This document shows, piece after piece, positions 46,001 to 54,187 of a DNA stretch of 64,000 bases. This DNA is from Lachnospiraceae bacterium (lineage in GTDB: Bacteria; Bacillota; Clostridia; Lachnospirales; Lachnospiraceae). Position 1 is the stretch's first letter. Each line of letters opens with the position of its first letter. The stretch is from the NCBI GenBank assembly GCA_017480195.1, contig JAFVBE010000037.1:1-64000 (forward strand). The letters run 5' to 3'. A model generated the notes under the pieces. The model was not told where the DNA came from. It saw only the letters and a list, made by a program, of their open reading frames with translations, and did not search any database. A program made the translations under genes and the position numbers.

Positions 46001-46808
46001 TATCATCTCTATCCTTGTACATAACCTTCGTTGCATCAACATATCTGTTATATGTATCTGAAAGTATATCCTTGTAATATCCATCATCAAACTCAACATT
46101 AGTTAATTCAGTTGAAAATGTAGTATGGCGGCAATGGTCTGACCAGTAAGTATCAAGTACCCTTATCTCTGTCATCGAAGGGTCTCTGTCTTCCTCGTTT
46201 TTAAAATAGTTCTGTATATGAAGAAAGTCCTTGAAAGTCATAGCAAGTCCAAGTGAACTGTAAAGCTCATTAAGCTTGTCCTCTGGCATAGATTTAAAGC
46301 CATCAAATATAATAACATCAGCCGGCTCTTCAAAATTAGTAACAAGAGTCTCAGGCTTAGTCTCATCTGTAATTCTTGAATCTACGGGGTTTACAACATA
46401 CTCCTTTATTGCCTCAAGCTGTTCGTCAGATATATCTCCTGAGATGATATATGTGGTAGCCGACTTTATAAGCGGAGCCTCCTCTTCATTAAGAAGCTTG
46501 ACGCACTGCTCAGCAGAATCAGCCCTCTGGTCGAACTGTCCGGGGAGGAACTCCATTGAGAAGCATCTGTCATTATCTCCCATAGTAAATTTTTCTTCAT
46601 AAACAATATCTATAGGAGGCTCTGAGAATACGGTCACCTTAGCCTTGGCATAGGTCTCATCAGACACTCCTTCCATATCATAACGCACAAGAACTCTTAC
46701 ATCATCAGTCTTTATTCCAAGATAGTCCTTGAATTGCTGCTTAAGCTCCTTGGCTCTTACTGCATAATCTTCCTTTTTCTCGACGTAGATTCTTCTAACC
46801 TTACTCAT
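43020..46808 (-). CDS. purL: phosphoribosylformylglycinamidine synthase, single-chain
   Basis: A 1262-residue FGAM synthetase (FGAR + ATP + glutamine to FGAM), the fused form found in proteobacteria and many Clostridia instead of separate PurS/PurL/PurQ. It has an N-terminal PurS-like segment (about 1-85) and a linker. The catalytic part has FSTELTNVEFDDGYY, SFKNETHNHPTEIEPFGGAATCLGG and SIGGKDSMSGTF. The C-terminal glutaminase has MFPGGFSAGDEPDGSGKF and the nucleophile Cys in CLGICNGFQALIKLG. AAGGAAAG precedes the ATG. Apparently a single-gene unit with its own terminator. Confidence 0.96.
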   Translation of the reverse strand: MSKVRRIYVEKKEDYAVRAKELKQQFKDYLGIKTDDVRVLVRYDMEGVSDETYAKAKVTVFSEPPIDIVYEEKFTMGDNDRCFSMEFLPGQFDQRADSAEQCVKLLNEEEAPLIKSATTYIISGDISDEQLEAIKEYVVNPVDSRITDETKPETLVTNFEEPADVIIFDGFKSMPEDKLNELYSSLGLAMTFKDFLHIQNYFKNEEDRDPSMTEIRVLDTYWSDHCRHTTFSTELTNVEFDDGYYKDILSDTYNRYVDATKVMYKDRDDKFVCLMDIALMAMKELRAAGKLEDMEVSDEINACSIVVPVTIDGVTEEWLVSFKNETHNHPTEIEPFGGAATCLGGAIRDPLSGRSYVYQAMRVTGAADPTVSLKDTMKGKLPQRKLVRVAAQGYSSYGNQIGLATGLVNEIYHPDYVAKRMEIGAVMGAAPRRCVKRMTSDPGDIIILLGGRTGRDGCGGATGSSKAHTESSIETCGAEVQKGNPPTERKIQRLFRREEVASLIKKCNDFGAGGVSVAIGELADGLKVDLDKVPKKYAGLDGTELAISESQERMAIVIDPKDVEQMLAYAKEENLEAVPVAVVTEEPRLVLNWRGKDIVNLSRAFLDTNGAHQETEVKVEMPDDNSKYFEDKKDTNDIEKLWLDILSDLNVCSQKGLVEMFDSSIGAGTVTMPYGGKYQLTPTQTMIAKLPVLKGKTDTVTMMSYGFDPYLSSWSPYHGSIYAVLTSVAKIAASGGDVSKIRLTFQEYFKRLGTDPYRWGQPLAALLGAYDVQMGLGLPSIGGKDSMSGTFNDIDVPPTLCSFAVDVASYMNVVTPELKKAGNILVKFNIDKNEYDIPSYEDALDKYGKLYKAIQNGLVESSYAVGFGGVIEAVSKMAFGNKLGVEIEEAYPADKLYSKDYGSIILEIKEENLDALGIPCIVIGKVTDDAEFKYGDTIISMDSALYAWTGRLEKVFPNYSNVSQEDKINDNLKIENGIVKSSIYDKGTVLVAKNKVAKPKVFIPVFPGTNCEYDSAKAFERAGAEVNTIVFKNQDAQDIRDSVDAFVKAISESQIIMFPGGFSAGDEPDGSGKFIATAFRNAKIADEVMKLLNERDGLCLGICNGFQALIKLGLVPYGEIRPQSETSPTLAMNSIGRHQSKMVYTKVVTNKSPWLKKAELGGVYTVPISHGEGRFVASNEWIEKLFANGQVATQYVDIDGNPTMDEYYNINGSYYAIEGITSPDGRVLGKMAHSERRGDAVAINIYGEQDQKIFESGVEYFS

Positions 46809-46887
46809 TTTTCTTTCCTTTCCGTCATATATTTTTATTATTTTTATGCTTTAAATAAAAGTTATGTAAACTAATATCATTTAACCC

Positions 46888-47823
46888 TTACTGATGAAGC
46901 CTTTTTATTATCCTGTAGCACACTGTATTCTGGAACACCATAGGGGCATCCTGCACGAAGAACACTATACCATCGGTAGGTGATACTATGCCTGCTTTCA
47001 TATCACCTGTCATAGGGTCTATTATCTCTGCTAAAACCTGTCCTCTTGATACCTCCTGATTGGTTCCCACAAATCTCCTGAAGAAGCCCGAGCTTTCGGA
47101 TTTGACAGTTGCCAGAGTATCCTCATTAATGACACTTGATATAAAGCCTCCATGACAATCATACTTAATAATACCCATTCTTGTCAAGAATCTAAGTACT
47201 GACGATACTGCCATACGTGCGCTTTCATCATCTATCCAGCTCGTTGTTTTAGAATATACGGAAAAGGCCTGCACACCTGATTCCTGTAAATTATAATTAA
47301 GAGTTGAGGAATCAAAGGCTCTCGTTATACCTGATACCACATAAGGCATACCAAAAAGATTAGCCAGACTTGCACTCTCCTTTCCGGTCTTCATCATTCT
47401 GATATGAGGAACAAGCTCTCCATCCATATAAAAACTCGGAAACTGAATACCATACTGATATTCCTTGGCAACCTCCAATACAGTAGCGGCTATCCTGCTT
47501 GTTGCAGTACCCTTGTGATTGCCCGGAAATGACCTGTTGATATCCGAATCATCCGCTATCCATCTTACCTTATTTGCATTCATAGAACTATAGTTAAGCG
47601 TTGGAATAAGCAATATCTGCTTATCGGATGTTATATCCCCCTTTGCCTCTATCTCTGAAAGCTTCTCGGCAAGCAGCGAGCATATGTAAAGCTGCTGATA
47701 TTCATTTCCTCTCATAGCTCCTACTATACAGGCAGTTTTTTCGCCATGCCCATATGCAAATCCGTGTATCTCATACTCACCCCTTAAAGCAGTATTCATA
47801 GAAAATATAAGTTCCTTATTCAT
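46888..47823 (-). CDS. aspartoacylase/AstE-fold protein lacking the metal site
   Basis: A 311-residue protein of the succinylglutamate desuccinylase/aspartoacylase (M14-like) fold, with the family segment DINRSFPGN and a C-terminal beta-barrel (SSGFFRRFVGTNQEVSRGQVLAEI). The first zinc motif HxxE is RGNE here (R38, E41), the second-ligand segment DLH is IQF (126-128), and the E-S/G region of the paralog is replaced by SVYSKTT. It is probably catalytically dead or altered. It overlaps the upstream paralog by 8 bases, so translation is coupled and the two may form a complex. I start at ATG 47823 rather than a GTG four codons earlier. Confidence 0.8.
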   Translation of the reverse strand: MNKELIFSMNTALRGEYEIHGFAYGHGEKTACIVGAMRGNEYQQLYICSLLAEKLSEIEAKGDITSDKQILLIPTLNYSSMNANKVRWIADDSDINRSFPGNHKGTATSRIAATVLEVAKEYQYGIQFPSFYMDGELVPHIRMMKTGKESASLANLFGMPYVVSGITRAFDSSTLNYNLQESGVQAFSVYSKTTSWIDDESARMAVSSVLRFLTRMGIIKYDCHGGFISSVINEDTLATVKSESSGFFRRFVGTNQEVSRGQVLAEIIDPMTGDMKAGIVSPTDGIVFFVQDAPMVFQNTVCYRIIKRLHQ

Positions 47824-48757
47824 CTTCTTCACCACCTACTATACGTGCAATTAACGAGCCCTCTTCAATAACCGGATAATCCCTTAGTGAGCATATCATC
47901 CCATTACTTTCAGCATATATAACCTCCTCAACCGAGCCTGTTATTACATTAACTACCTTCCCTATCTCATCACCTATACAAACCTTTTCATACAAATTCA
48001 CATTTGGAATAAATATTCCGCTGCTTTCCGAATTCATATATACCATATCATCATCATTAGTTATGCTCGGGACATGAGGTACTATAACCTTTCCGTTCCA
48101 TATTCCCATATCGCCCATTAATGCAAATATTCCATCTATAATCTTCTCACAGTAGTCCTTGTTAATCCTATATGCTTCTCCCGATTCAATAACCAATGAC
48201 TTAACCCCTGCTTCATTAAGTGAAAAGGCAAGACTTCCATTAAGCACGGAGGTGCTTGGGTGAATCCATATCATATCTGTATTAAGGCATTTTGCTATAG
48301 GAAGGAGCATATCTGCATTATCATCATTTAACCTTACCTGCGGTACCTCTTTGAGATACAGATTGCTGGCATGCAGGTCTATACATATATCAGCGCCCTT
48401 TATATCATCAAATATACATGAGGCAGAATACTCACCTACTGCTCCTGATTTTGAACCCGGGAAAAGCAGATTCATATCAATATTTGAATCCGGTATATCT
48501 CTGCTTCTTGAATCAAGTCCGATAGGATTTAAGCTTGGATATATGTCTACAATCCCCTGCAAATTATCAAAGTTCTGCTTAATCCTTCTTATAACCTCAT
48601 AGCATATATATTGCCCCTGAAGCTCATCACCATATATTCCCGATACTATACAGAGTCTTTTTTCATCTCCGTTAAGTATATCCGGTTCAAGTCTGTTCTT
48701 TTTTATTTTTAATTTCTCTTCTATCATTAAATCAACTGAAACCACCGTTTCAATCAT
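47816..48757 (-). CDS. succinylglutamate desuccinylase/aspartoacylase family protein
   Basis: A 313-residue paralog of the next gene. It keeps Glu of the first motif (YGDE, residues 42-45, with Tyr in place of the usual His), the second His in CIDLHASN (H129), LLFPGSKSG, and VIESGE, which could hold the catalytic Glu. The C-terminal barrel has SSGIFIPNVNLYEKVCIGDEIGKV. The family cleaves N-acyl amino acids or acts as zinc carboxypeptidase. The changed first ligand leaves activity uncertain. The ATG at 48757 has GGGGGT upstream; start moderately sure. Confidence 0.82.
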   Translation of the reverse strand: MIETVVSVDLMIEEKLKIKKNRLEPDILNGDEKRLCIVSGIYGDELQGQYICYEVIRRIKQNFDNLQGIVDIYPSLNPIGLDSRSRDIPDSNIDMNLLFPGSKSGAVGEYSASCIFDDIKGADICIDLHASNLYLKEVPQVRLNDDNADMLLPIAKCLNTDMIWIHPSTSVLNGSLAFSLNEAGVKSLVIESGEAYRINKDYCEKIIDGIFALMGDMGIWNGKVIVPHVPSITNDDDMVYMNSESSGIFIPNVNLYEKVCIGDEIGKVVNVITGSVEEVIYAESNGMICSLRDYPVIEEGSLIARIVGGEEDE

Positions 48758-48819
48758 ACAAATACCCCCAATCAAATCCTGCCAATCATACACCCGCTAT
48801 CCATTAATAACACATACGA

Positions 48820-48845
48820 AAAGGCACTCTATCAAGAGTGCCTTT
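48820..48845 (-). terminator. Rho-independent terminator of the cheY gene
   Basis: An 11-base perfect stem, AAAGGCACTCT / AGAGTGCCTTT, with an ATCA loop; the stem itself ends in T on the minus strand (CCTTTTCG). It lies 16 bases after the cheY stop codon. Confidence 0.8.
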
Positions 48846-48861
48846 ACTCTTACATACATAG

Positions 48862-49224
48862 TTATGATTCTAATACATTTCTTACAACCTTCTTGATTGC
48901 GTCCATCTCAAATGGTTTGGATATGAATTCAGCCGCACCATTCTGCACTGCCTCTATCATATTGTGCTGCTGTCCCGCAGCAGAAACCATTATAATCTTA
49001 GCATCAGGAAACTCTCCCCTGATTTTCTTTAATGCCTCAACCCCTGTTAAAATAGGCATTGTAATATCCATAGTAACAAGATCCGGCTTGTACTCGACAT
49101 ACAGGTCATACCCCTCCTGACCATTCTTTGCTTCGCCAACAATTGTATGTCCTTCTTCTTCAAGTATACCGCGCAAGATTCTTCTTGAAGTTCTTGAATC
49201 GTCAACTATTAATATATTAGCCAT
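48862..49224 (-). CDS. cheY: CheY-type chemotaxis response regulator
   Basis: A 120-residue receiver domain: DDSRTSRRILRGILEEEGH with the acidic pair near residue 7, phospho-Asp in YKPDLVTMDITMPILTG, switch Thr/Ser in IIMVSAAGQQHNM and Lys in AEFISKPFEMD. The MVSAAGQ pattern is typical of Firmicutes CheY. It follows a CheX-like gene by about 11 bases, the pairing expected for a response regulator and its phosphatase. Confidence 0.9.
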   Translation of the reverse strand: MANILIVDDSRTSRRILRGILEEEGHTIVGEAKNGQEGYDLYVEYKPDLVTMDITMPILTGVEALKKIRGEFPDAKIIMVSAAGQQHNMIEAVQNGAAEFISKPFEMDAIKKVVRNVLES

Positions 49225-49235
49225 ACCATTTCTCC

Positions 49236-50126
49236 TTATTTAATATTCCACTTTGTTTCCATACATATAATCAAGTCTGCTCTCTGCTCGCGAATGAAGC
49301 ACGGAAGCACACACATCATTCCGTCTGTATCAATGGTTGTTATATCATTATACATCTCCGGCGGAAGCATATCAACTGTAACCTCCTCCTGACTAAGCTT
49401 TGAAGCAAATATACCGTTACTTACATTTATAAATTCACATACAGAATCTAAGCAATCCTCATTTATCTCAGGGAATTCCTCCTTACCGAAGAATTCTCCG
49501 ATAACCTTATTACCCTCACCGCCAATACCTATAAATAACTGATAGTCACCTGAGAAACATTGTGACGCTATGTGCTTACTTGTATATGAGTGAATCTGCT
49601 CTAAGCGCTCAAATCTAACCTTATTATCTACAAATCTTACGATATTCCTTGCCATGAGAGATACATAATCCTTGATAATTGCAGGTGCCGGAGTCTCTCT
49701 TAAGAATACCTGGATTATCTTATCTATATCTGAACTTTTCAGAGCATCTATATCAAGAGAAGTAAATCTCTCTGATTTTTTATAATGATTAATATGCTGC
49801 TGTATTTCATCAAGTGGTAATATATCTCTTTCAAGTAATTCCTGTACCAGTAAAAGATATGAGTCTCCTTGTTTCTTGAGTAAATCACCAACCTGTGCAT
49901 CTGTGAGATAGCCCTTTGATACTGCAATATCTCCGAAACGCGCATCCTGCTGTGCCTGTATTCTATTAACTTCTTCAGCCTGTTCCTTAGTCATCAACCC
50001 ATCGTTTACTGCTATAAGACCAAGCTTAACTCTGTTTACACGGTTAGCTTCTATAATTTCATTATATTGTTCACTTGTTATGACCCCTGTATCTTGCAAA
50101 TATTTCCCAAAATAAACATCAAACAT
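49236..50126 (-). CDS. CheX/CheC-like chemotaxis phosphatase with N-terminal helical repeats
   Basis: A 296-residue protein. The first 130 residues resemble repeated GspE/PilB N-terminal-like segments (YLQDTGVITSEQYNEIIEANRV.., AVNDGLMTKEQAEEVNRIQ, AVSKGYLTDAQVGDLLKKQ). The C-terminal part (about 145-296) resembles CheX: VRFVDNKVRFERLEQI, ..GEFFGKEEFPEI and ..DCLDSVCEFINVSNGIFAS, with an ExxN active-site motif at E231/N234. It probably dephosphorylates the CheY encoded next. AGGAGG precedes the ATG. Confidence 0.78.
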   Translation of the reverse strand: MFDVYFGKYLQDTGVITSEQYNEIIEANRVNRVKLGLIAVNDGLMTKEQAEEVNRIQAQQDARFGDIAVSKGYLTDAQVGDLLKKQGDSYLLLVQELLERDILPLDEIQQHINHYKKSERFTSLDIDALKSSDIDKIIQVFLRETPAPAIIKDYVSLMARNIVRFVDNKVRFERLEQIHSYTSKHIASQCFSGDYQLFIGIGGEGNKVIGEFFGKEEFPEINEDCLDSVCEFINVSNGIFASKLSQEEVTVDMLPPEMYNDITTIDTDGMMCVLPCFIREQRADLIICMETKWNIK

Positions 50127-50162
50127 TTCACTCCTCCTGTTCCATCAACAAATATTATCTTA

Positions 50163-50191
50163 ATTATACACAAATTTTTTTAATAAATCAA
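50163..50191 (-). promoter_or_regulatory. promoter of the CheX-like/cheY operon
   Basis: On the minus strand: TTGATT (50186-50191), 17-base spacer, TATAAT (50163-50168), about 37 bases before the CheX-like start. Confidence 0.75.
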
Positions 50192-50233
50192 CTTAATATA
50201 TGTAAATATCAACAAAAAATTTTTATTTACCAA

Positions 50234-50262
50234 TTGATTAATATACAAAATTTATATATAAT
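50234..50262 (+). promoter_or_regulatory. promoter of the GGDEF-EAL gene
   Basis: TTGATT (50234-50239), 17-base spacer, TATAAT (50257-50262), about 46 bases before the ATG at 50309. It is divergent from the CheX/CheY promoter, with -35 boxes about 42 bases apart. Confidence 0.75.
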
Positions 50263-50308
50263 AAATTGTATATTTGTACCAACTATAATTTATTATGGAG
50301 ATTAAACT

Positions 50309-52738
50309 ATGTCAATTAAAAAATCACTTCGATTGTCATTAATTTTATTATCAACCTTACCTATCATTATTATGACAATCCTTATATATATAATAACCTA
50401 TAACAGATATCTGCAATTAGCCAAGAATTCAGCAACAGAGCTTGCTGAAACCTATGCCAACGGTTTTGTCGCACAGCTTGATGTTCAGATATCCGAGACG
50501 GAGGGTCTGGCAAATTCAACAGATATTCAAAACATTGCACTGGAAAGCTACAATGGTATAGTATCAGGCTCATCTCCTACACATCTTGAACTTGTTGATG
50601 AGATACTTGAGAAGAAATCCTTCTATACCAACAGCTATACTAATTTTTATATGTACGATATAAATGGTTATCTTATATCAAGCTCAGATGAGAATGCAAA
50701 CGGCGACTGGGAAGAATATATGCAGGTTCCGGTTACAGACATTAAAGAGACAACCATAATGAATTCTTCAAATATCAACAAGGACAACAACAGTATTGAA
50801 ATTATTGCCCCTATCATTGTAAAGGGAACTGTAGTCGGTATCATCCGTTCCAATATACCGTCAGAGTATTTTGGTGCATTCATGCCTGAGACAGGAAATG
50901 CATTCCTGCTTACAGAAAGTGGTGAATATCTCTTTAATTCCGAGGGTTTTAAGGACAAACCCGGAATGGAACACGAAGCACTCTCAGTATTAAAAAGTGC
51001 CTCTCAAAACGGCTTTTTAAGCACCGGTGTATCTTCAGTAAAAAATATATATGGCTATTACAATATTAAAAATCACAACTGGCTATACATCATCAGACAG
51101 GAAGGAACGCAATATCAGACCATCCTCTCTACTCTTCCGATTATACTTATTATAACGCTTATTATAATACTCGCTATAGCAATATATATAAGCCACAATC
51201 TTACCCATAAATATACTGACCCTATCGTCGAGCTTATAAGTGATATGCAGAAGGCTGCTGACGGTGATTTGGACCTTCGCTCGGATATTGCTGAGGACAA
51301 TGAATTCGGTGCACTCGCCAATATGTTCAACAATATGATGGATATTATATCCGGCAACTACAAGCAGTTAGATGAGTCCAATAAAACTCTTGCCGCCAAT
51401 GAAATTGAACTTAAGAAAAGCTATGCCAATATTGAAAAATTAGCATACCATGATAATCTGACCGGATTATATAACAGAGTTGCATTTACAAAGTTCTCTC
51501 ACGAGGTATTTGATAAGGATGGTACAAATCTTACGCACCATGCCGTATTCTTTATCGACCTTGATAACTTTAAAAATGTAAATGATACTCTCGGTCACGA
51601 TTATGGCGATATGCTTCTTATTAAATTTGCAGATTTACTTAGGAAATATGCCAAGGAGGACGATATATTATGCCGTGCCGGCGGTGATGAATTCCTCGTA
51701 TTCAAATCAACCTATGATACTACAGATGAGCTTCGGGAATTCGCACACAATATAGTTGAACAGGCAAATAAGCCGTTTGACCTAAACGGAGAGACGGCAC
51801 ATATCTCAACCAGTATCGGTATCGCACTCTTCCCACAGAACGGACTTGCCATAAGTGAGCTTATCAAGAATGCTGATATCGCTATGTACAGTGCAAAGAA
51901 TTCAGGTAAGAATGAATATAAATTCTTTGAGAGCTATATGGAATATGATGTATCACGCAAGAATGAATTAAGTGATATGCTCTCAAATGTAATAGAGAAA
52001 AAAGAGGTCTATCTCCTCTATCAGCCACAGGTTAATATGACAACAGGCGAGATAACAGGCTTCGAAGCACTTATGCGTATTAATTCCAAAGAGCTTGGTT
52101 CAATTTCTCCTACTGAATTTATACCTATTGCAGAGGACAACGGACTTATCAACGAGCTTGGCGAATGGGCATTATATGAGGCATGCCTTTTCAATAACAC
52201 CATAATGAAGAACGGATACGGACCATTTAAGGTTTCCGTAAATGTATCGACAAATCAGCTTAAAAAGGATAATCTTATCGACATTATAAAGTCCATCCCT
52301 GCTAAGACAGGTATGAGTCTTGAATTTCTTGAGATTGAGATTACAGAGAGCGTTCTTATGAAGTCTATAGACCATAATCTTGAGCTTATAAGACAGATTA
52401 AAGAACTTGGCGTATCTGTTGCATTAGATGATTTCGGTACAGGCTACTCCTCCTTTAATTATCTGACACAGCTTCCTATCGATACGCTTAAGATTGACAA
52501 GTCCTTCGTAGACAATATATCAAGCAATGAAAATGACAAATATATAGCTAATACCATCATATCCCTGGCACATCAGATGAATATAGCAGTTGTAGCTGAG
52601 GGTGTTGAGAACTACGACCAGCTTTCGATACTGCAGGGTCAATTATGCGACACGCTGCAGGGATATCTCTTCTCAAAGCCGATTACGGCAGCCGAGCTGG
52701 TTAAAATAATTACGGAGAAGAAGAAGCTGACACATTAG
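50309..52738 (+). CDS. dual GGDEF-EAL cyclic-di-GMP enzyme with Cache sensor
   Basis: An 809-residue membrane protein: TM1 (about 10-30), extracellular double-Cache-like sensor (about 35-270), TM2 (about 272-296), HAMP (about 297-350), GGDEF (about 375-535) and EAL (about 555-800). The cyclase motif is intact (GGDEF, residues 458-462). The phosphodiesterase motifs are intact too: FEAL (EAL 586-588), VNVSTNQL, EIEITESV, VALDDFGTGYSS, LKIDKSFV and VVAEGVEN. It could therefore both make and degrade cyclic-di-GMP, controlling motility or adhesion. It is divergent from cheY. Confidence 0.95.
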   Translation: MSIKKSLRLSLILLSTLPIIIMTILIYIITYNRYLQLAKNSATELAETYANGFVAQLDVQISETEGLANSTDIQNIALESYNGIVSGSSPTHLELVDEILEKKSFYTNSYTNFYMYDINGYLISSSDENANGDWEEYMQVPVTDIKETTIMNSSNINKDNNSIEIIAPIIVKGTVVGIIRSNIPSEYFGAFMPETGNAFLLTESGEYLFNSEGFKDKPGMEHEALSVLKSASQNGFLSTGVSSVKNIYGYYNIKNHNWLYIIRQEGTQYQTILSTLPIILIITLIIILAIAIYISHNLTHKYTDPIVELISDMQKAADGDLDLRSDIAEDNEFGALANMFNNMMDIISGNYKQLDESNKTLAANEIELKKSYANIEKLAYHDNLTGLYNRVAFTKFSHEVFDKDGTNLTHHAVFFIDLDNFKNVNDTLGHDYGDMLLIKFADLLRKYAKEDDILCRAGGDEFLVFKSTYDTTDELREFAHNIVEQANKPFDLNGETAHISTSIGIALFPQNGLAISELIKNADIAMYSAKNSGKNEYKFFESYMEYDVSRKNELSDMLSNVIEKKEVYLLYQPQVNMTTGEITGFEALMRINSKELGSISPTEFIPIAEDNGLINELGEWALYEACLFNNTIMKNGYGPFKVSVNVSTNQLKKDNLIDIIKSIPAKTGMSLEFLEIEITESVLMKSIDHNLELIRQIKELGVSVALDDFGTGYSSFNYLTQLPIDTLKIDKSFVDNISSNENDKYIANTIISLAHQMNIAVVAEGVENYDQLSILQGQLCDTLQGYLFSKPITAAELVKIITEKKKLTH

Positions 52739-53320
52739 TTATGCCTTCAAGGTCCATTTTATTGTAACCTTTTCCTTATCCTTGCTTAAATCTATGCTGT
52801 TAAAGGCTTCAAGGAAGGCTGTCTCCACCTGCTTCATAGTACCCTTGTAAAAATCCGGTGTCATAGCAACATATGGCTCTGCCTCTCCTAATTTGATAGC
52901 TGTAAATTCATAGAATTCCCAATAAAGCATCGCATCATCTATGGTTTTAACCATCTGTATCTCGTATGTGGTAAGCGGTGAGCCTACGAACTTCTCATAT
53001 ATAGCATTCTGCAAATTATCTTCTATCTCGATATATCTGTCTAAATTCTTCTTAACAGGTCTTGTGATATCAGACAGATACGCCTCCGATGCATCGTGTA
53101 ATAAGCAGGCAAGCTTCACTCTCTCACTCTCCTGTCTGGCTACCGCCTCATCATAGCAGTTAAGAGAATGAGCTCCAACCGAGTAAAACTCACTGTAATG
53201 TCCGTTTGCCCTGCACATAAGAGACAAAGCATGCGCAATATCCTCTATCCTTATATCTTCTGCTTTAGGCTCAAGCGGTGTAAAATTAATCTTTGAATAT
53301 GTAGTTATAAAATCTGCCAT
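52739..53320 (-). CDS. HD-domain phosphohydrolase (YfbR-like)
   Basis: A 193-residue HD-superfamily protein. Metal ligands are seen in YSVGAHSLNCYDEA (His), CLLHDASEAYLSDI (His-Asp) and a later Asp in VKTIDDAMLYWEF. The pattern resembles the YfbR-type 5'-deoxynucleotidase family and related phage-like HD hydrolases, so a nucleotide-pool role is likely. Its stop codon lies at the base next to the stop codon of the convergent GGDEF-EAL gene, leaving no room for a terminator. Confidence 0.82.
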   Translation of the reverse strand: MADFITTYSKINFTPLEPKAEDIRIEDIAHALSLMCRANGHYSEFYSVGAHSLNCYDEAVARQESERVKLACLLHDASEAYLSDITRPVKKNLDRYIEIEDNLQNAIYEKFVGSPLTTYEIQMVKTIDDAMLYWEFYEFTAIKLGEAEPYVAMTPDFYKGTMKQVETAFLEAFNSIDLSKDKEKVTIKWTLKA

Positions 53321-53378
53321 AGTATATCCTCAATTATAATCTGTTACTTATGTTTCCGATTCAATAATGTTCAAGCTT

Positions 53379-54056
53379 TTATTTAACTCCATACTGCTCA
53401 TAATAAGCATCTATCGCACGCTTAATCTCATCATTTATAATAACTTTGCCATTAACTTCCTTGTTATAAAGGCACTCTACAACATCTGCCATTGAAACGA
53501 TAGCATTTGCGTCAAAACCATATTTATCCTTAATCTCATCAAGAGCCGATTTATTTCCGTCCAAGCCCTTCTCCATCCTGTTAAGGGATACCATAAGACC
53601 TTTTATGGTTACATCTCCCTGAGCCTTTATGATAGGGAATGTCTCCTCGATGGACTTACCGGAGGTTGTTACATCCTCGATAATTACAACTCTGTCGCCA
53701 TCCTTTATCGGACTTCCAAGCAGTATGCCTGCGTCACCATGATCCTTGGCTTCCTTACGATTAGAGCAATATCTGATTTCCTTTCCGTATAACTCACTAT
53801 ATGCTATCGCCGTAGCAACACTAAGCGGAATTCCCTTATATGCCGGACCAAACAATACATCAAAGTCATCACCATAATTGTCATGTATTGCCTTAGCATA
53901 ATATTCACCTAACTTCTTAAGCTGGCTTCCTGTCACATATAAGCCTGCATTCATAAAAAACGGTGACTTCCTGCCACTCTTTAAGGTAAACTCCCCAAAT
54001 CTAAGAACATCACTATCTACCATAAACTGTATAAATTCCTGCTTGTAGCTTTCCAT
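53379..54056 (-). CDS. pyrE: orotate phosphoribosyltransferase
   Basis: A 225-residue enzyme joining orotate and PRPP to give orotidine monophosphate in pyrimidine synthesis. It has LRFGEFTLKSGRKSPFFMNAG, FGPAYKGIPL, YCSNRKEAKDHGD and the PRPP loop RVVIIEDVTTSGKSIEE. AAGGAG precedes the ATG. No other pyr gene is adjacent; carB lies 7 kb away. Confidence 0.96.
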   Translation of the reverse strand: MESYKQEFIQFMVDSDVLRFGEFTLKSGRKSPFFMNAGLYVTGSQLKKLGEYYAKAIHDNYGDDFDVLFGPAYKGIPLSVATAIAYSELYGKEIRYCSNRKEAKDHGDAGILLGSPIKDGDRVVIIEDVTTSGKSIEETFPIIKAQGDVTIKGLMVSLNRMEKGLDGNKSALDEIKDKYGFDANAIVSMADVVECLYNKEVNGKVIINDEIKRAIDAYYEQYGVK

Positions 54057-54089
54057 ATCATATATCTCCTTTTACGCTGATTTTATAAT

Positions 54090-54118
54090 AATTTAACATA
54101 TTGTATATCTTTTTTCAA
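54090..54118 (-). promoter_or_regulatory. pyrE: probable pyrE promoter
   Basis: On the minus strand: TTGAAA (54113-54118), 17-base spacer, TAAATT (54090-54095), about 33 bases before the pyrE start. Confidence 0.55.
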
Positions 54119-54137
54119 TATTATTAAAACGAAAATA

Positions 54138-54164
54138 AGGACTACCGCCATAGACGATAGTCCT
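54138..54164 (-). terminator. probable terminator of the 54188 gene
   Basis: The stem AGGACTA / TAGTCCT has a 13-base loop and is followed on the minus strand by TATTTTCGTTTT. It lies about 24 bases after the stop codon. Confidence 0.65.
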
Positions 54165-54187
54165 ATAATAATTTATTCAAGTATATA

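Noticed and set aside
46809-46887. Purine riboswitch before purL
   Set aside because: Only about 80 AT-rich bases lie there and none of the conserved purine-aptamer junction sequences are seen.
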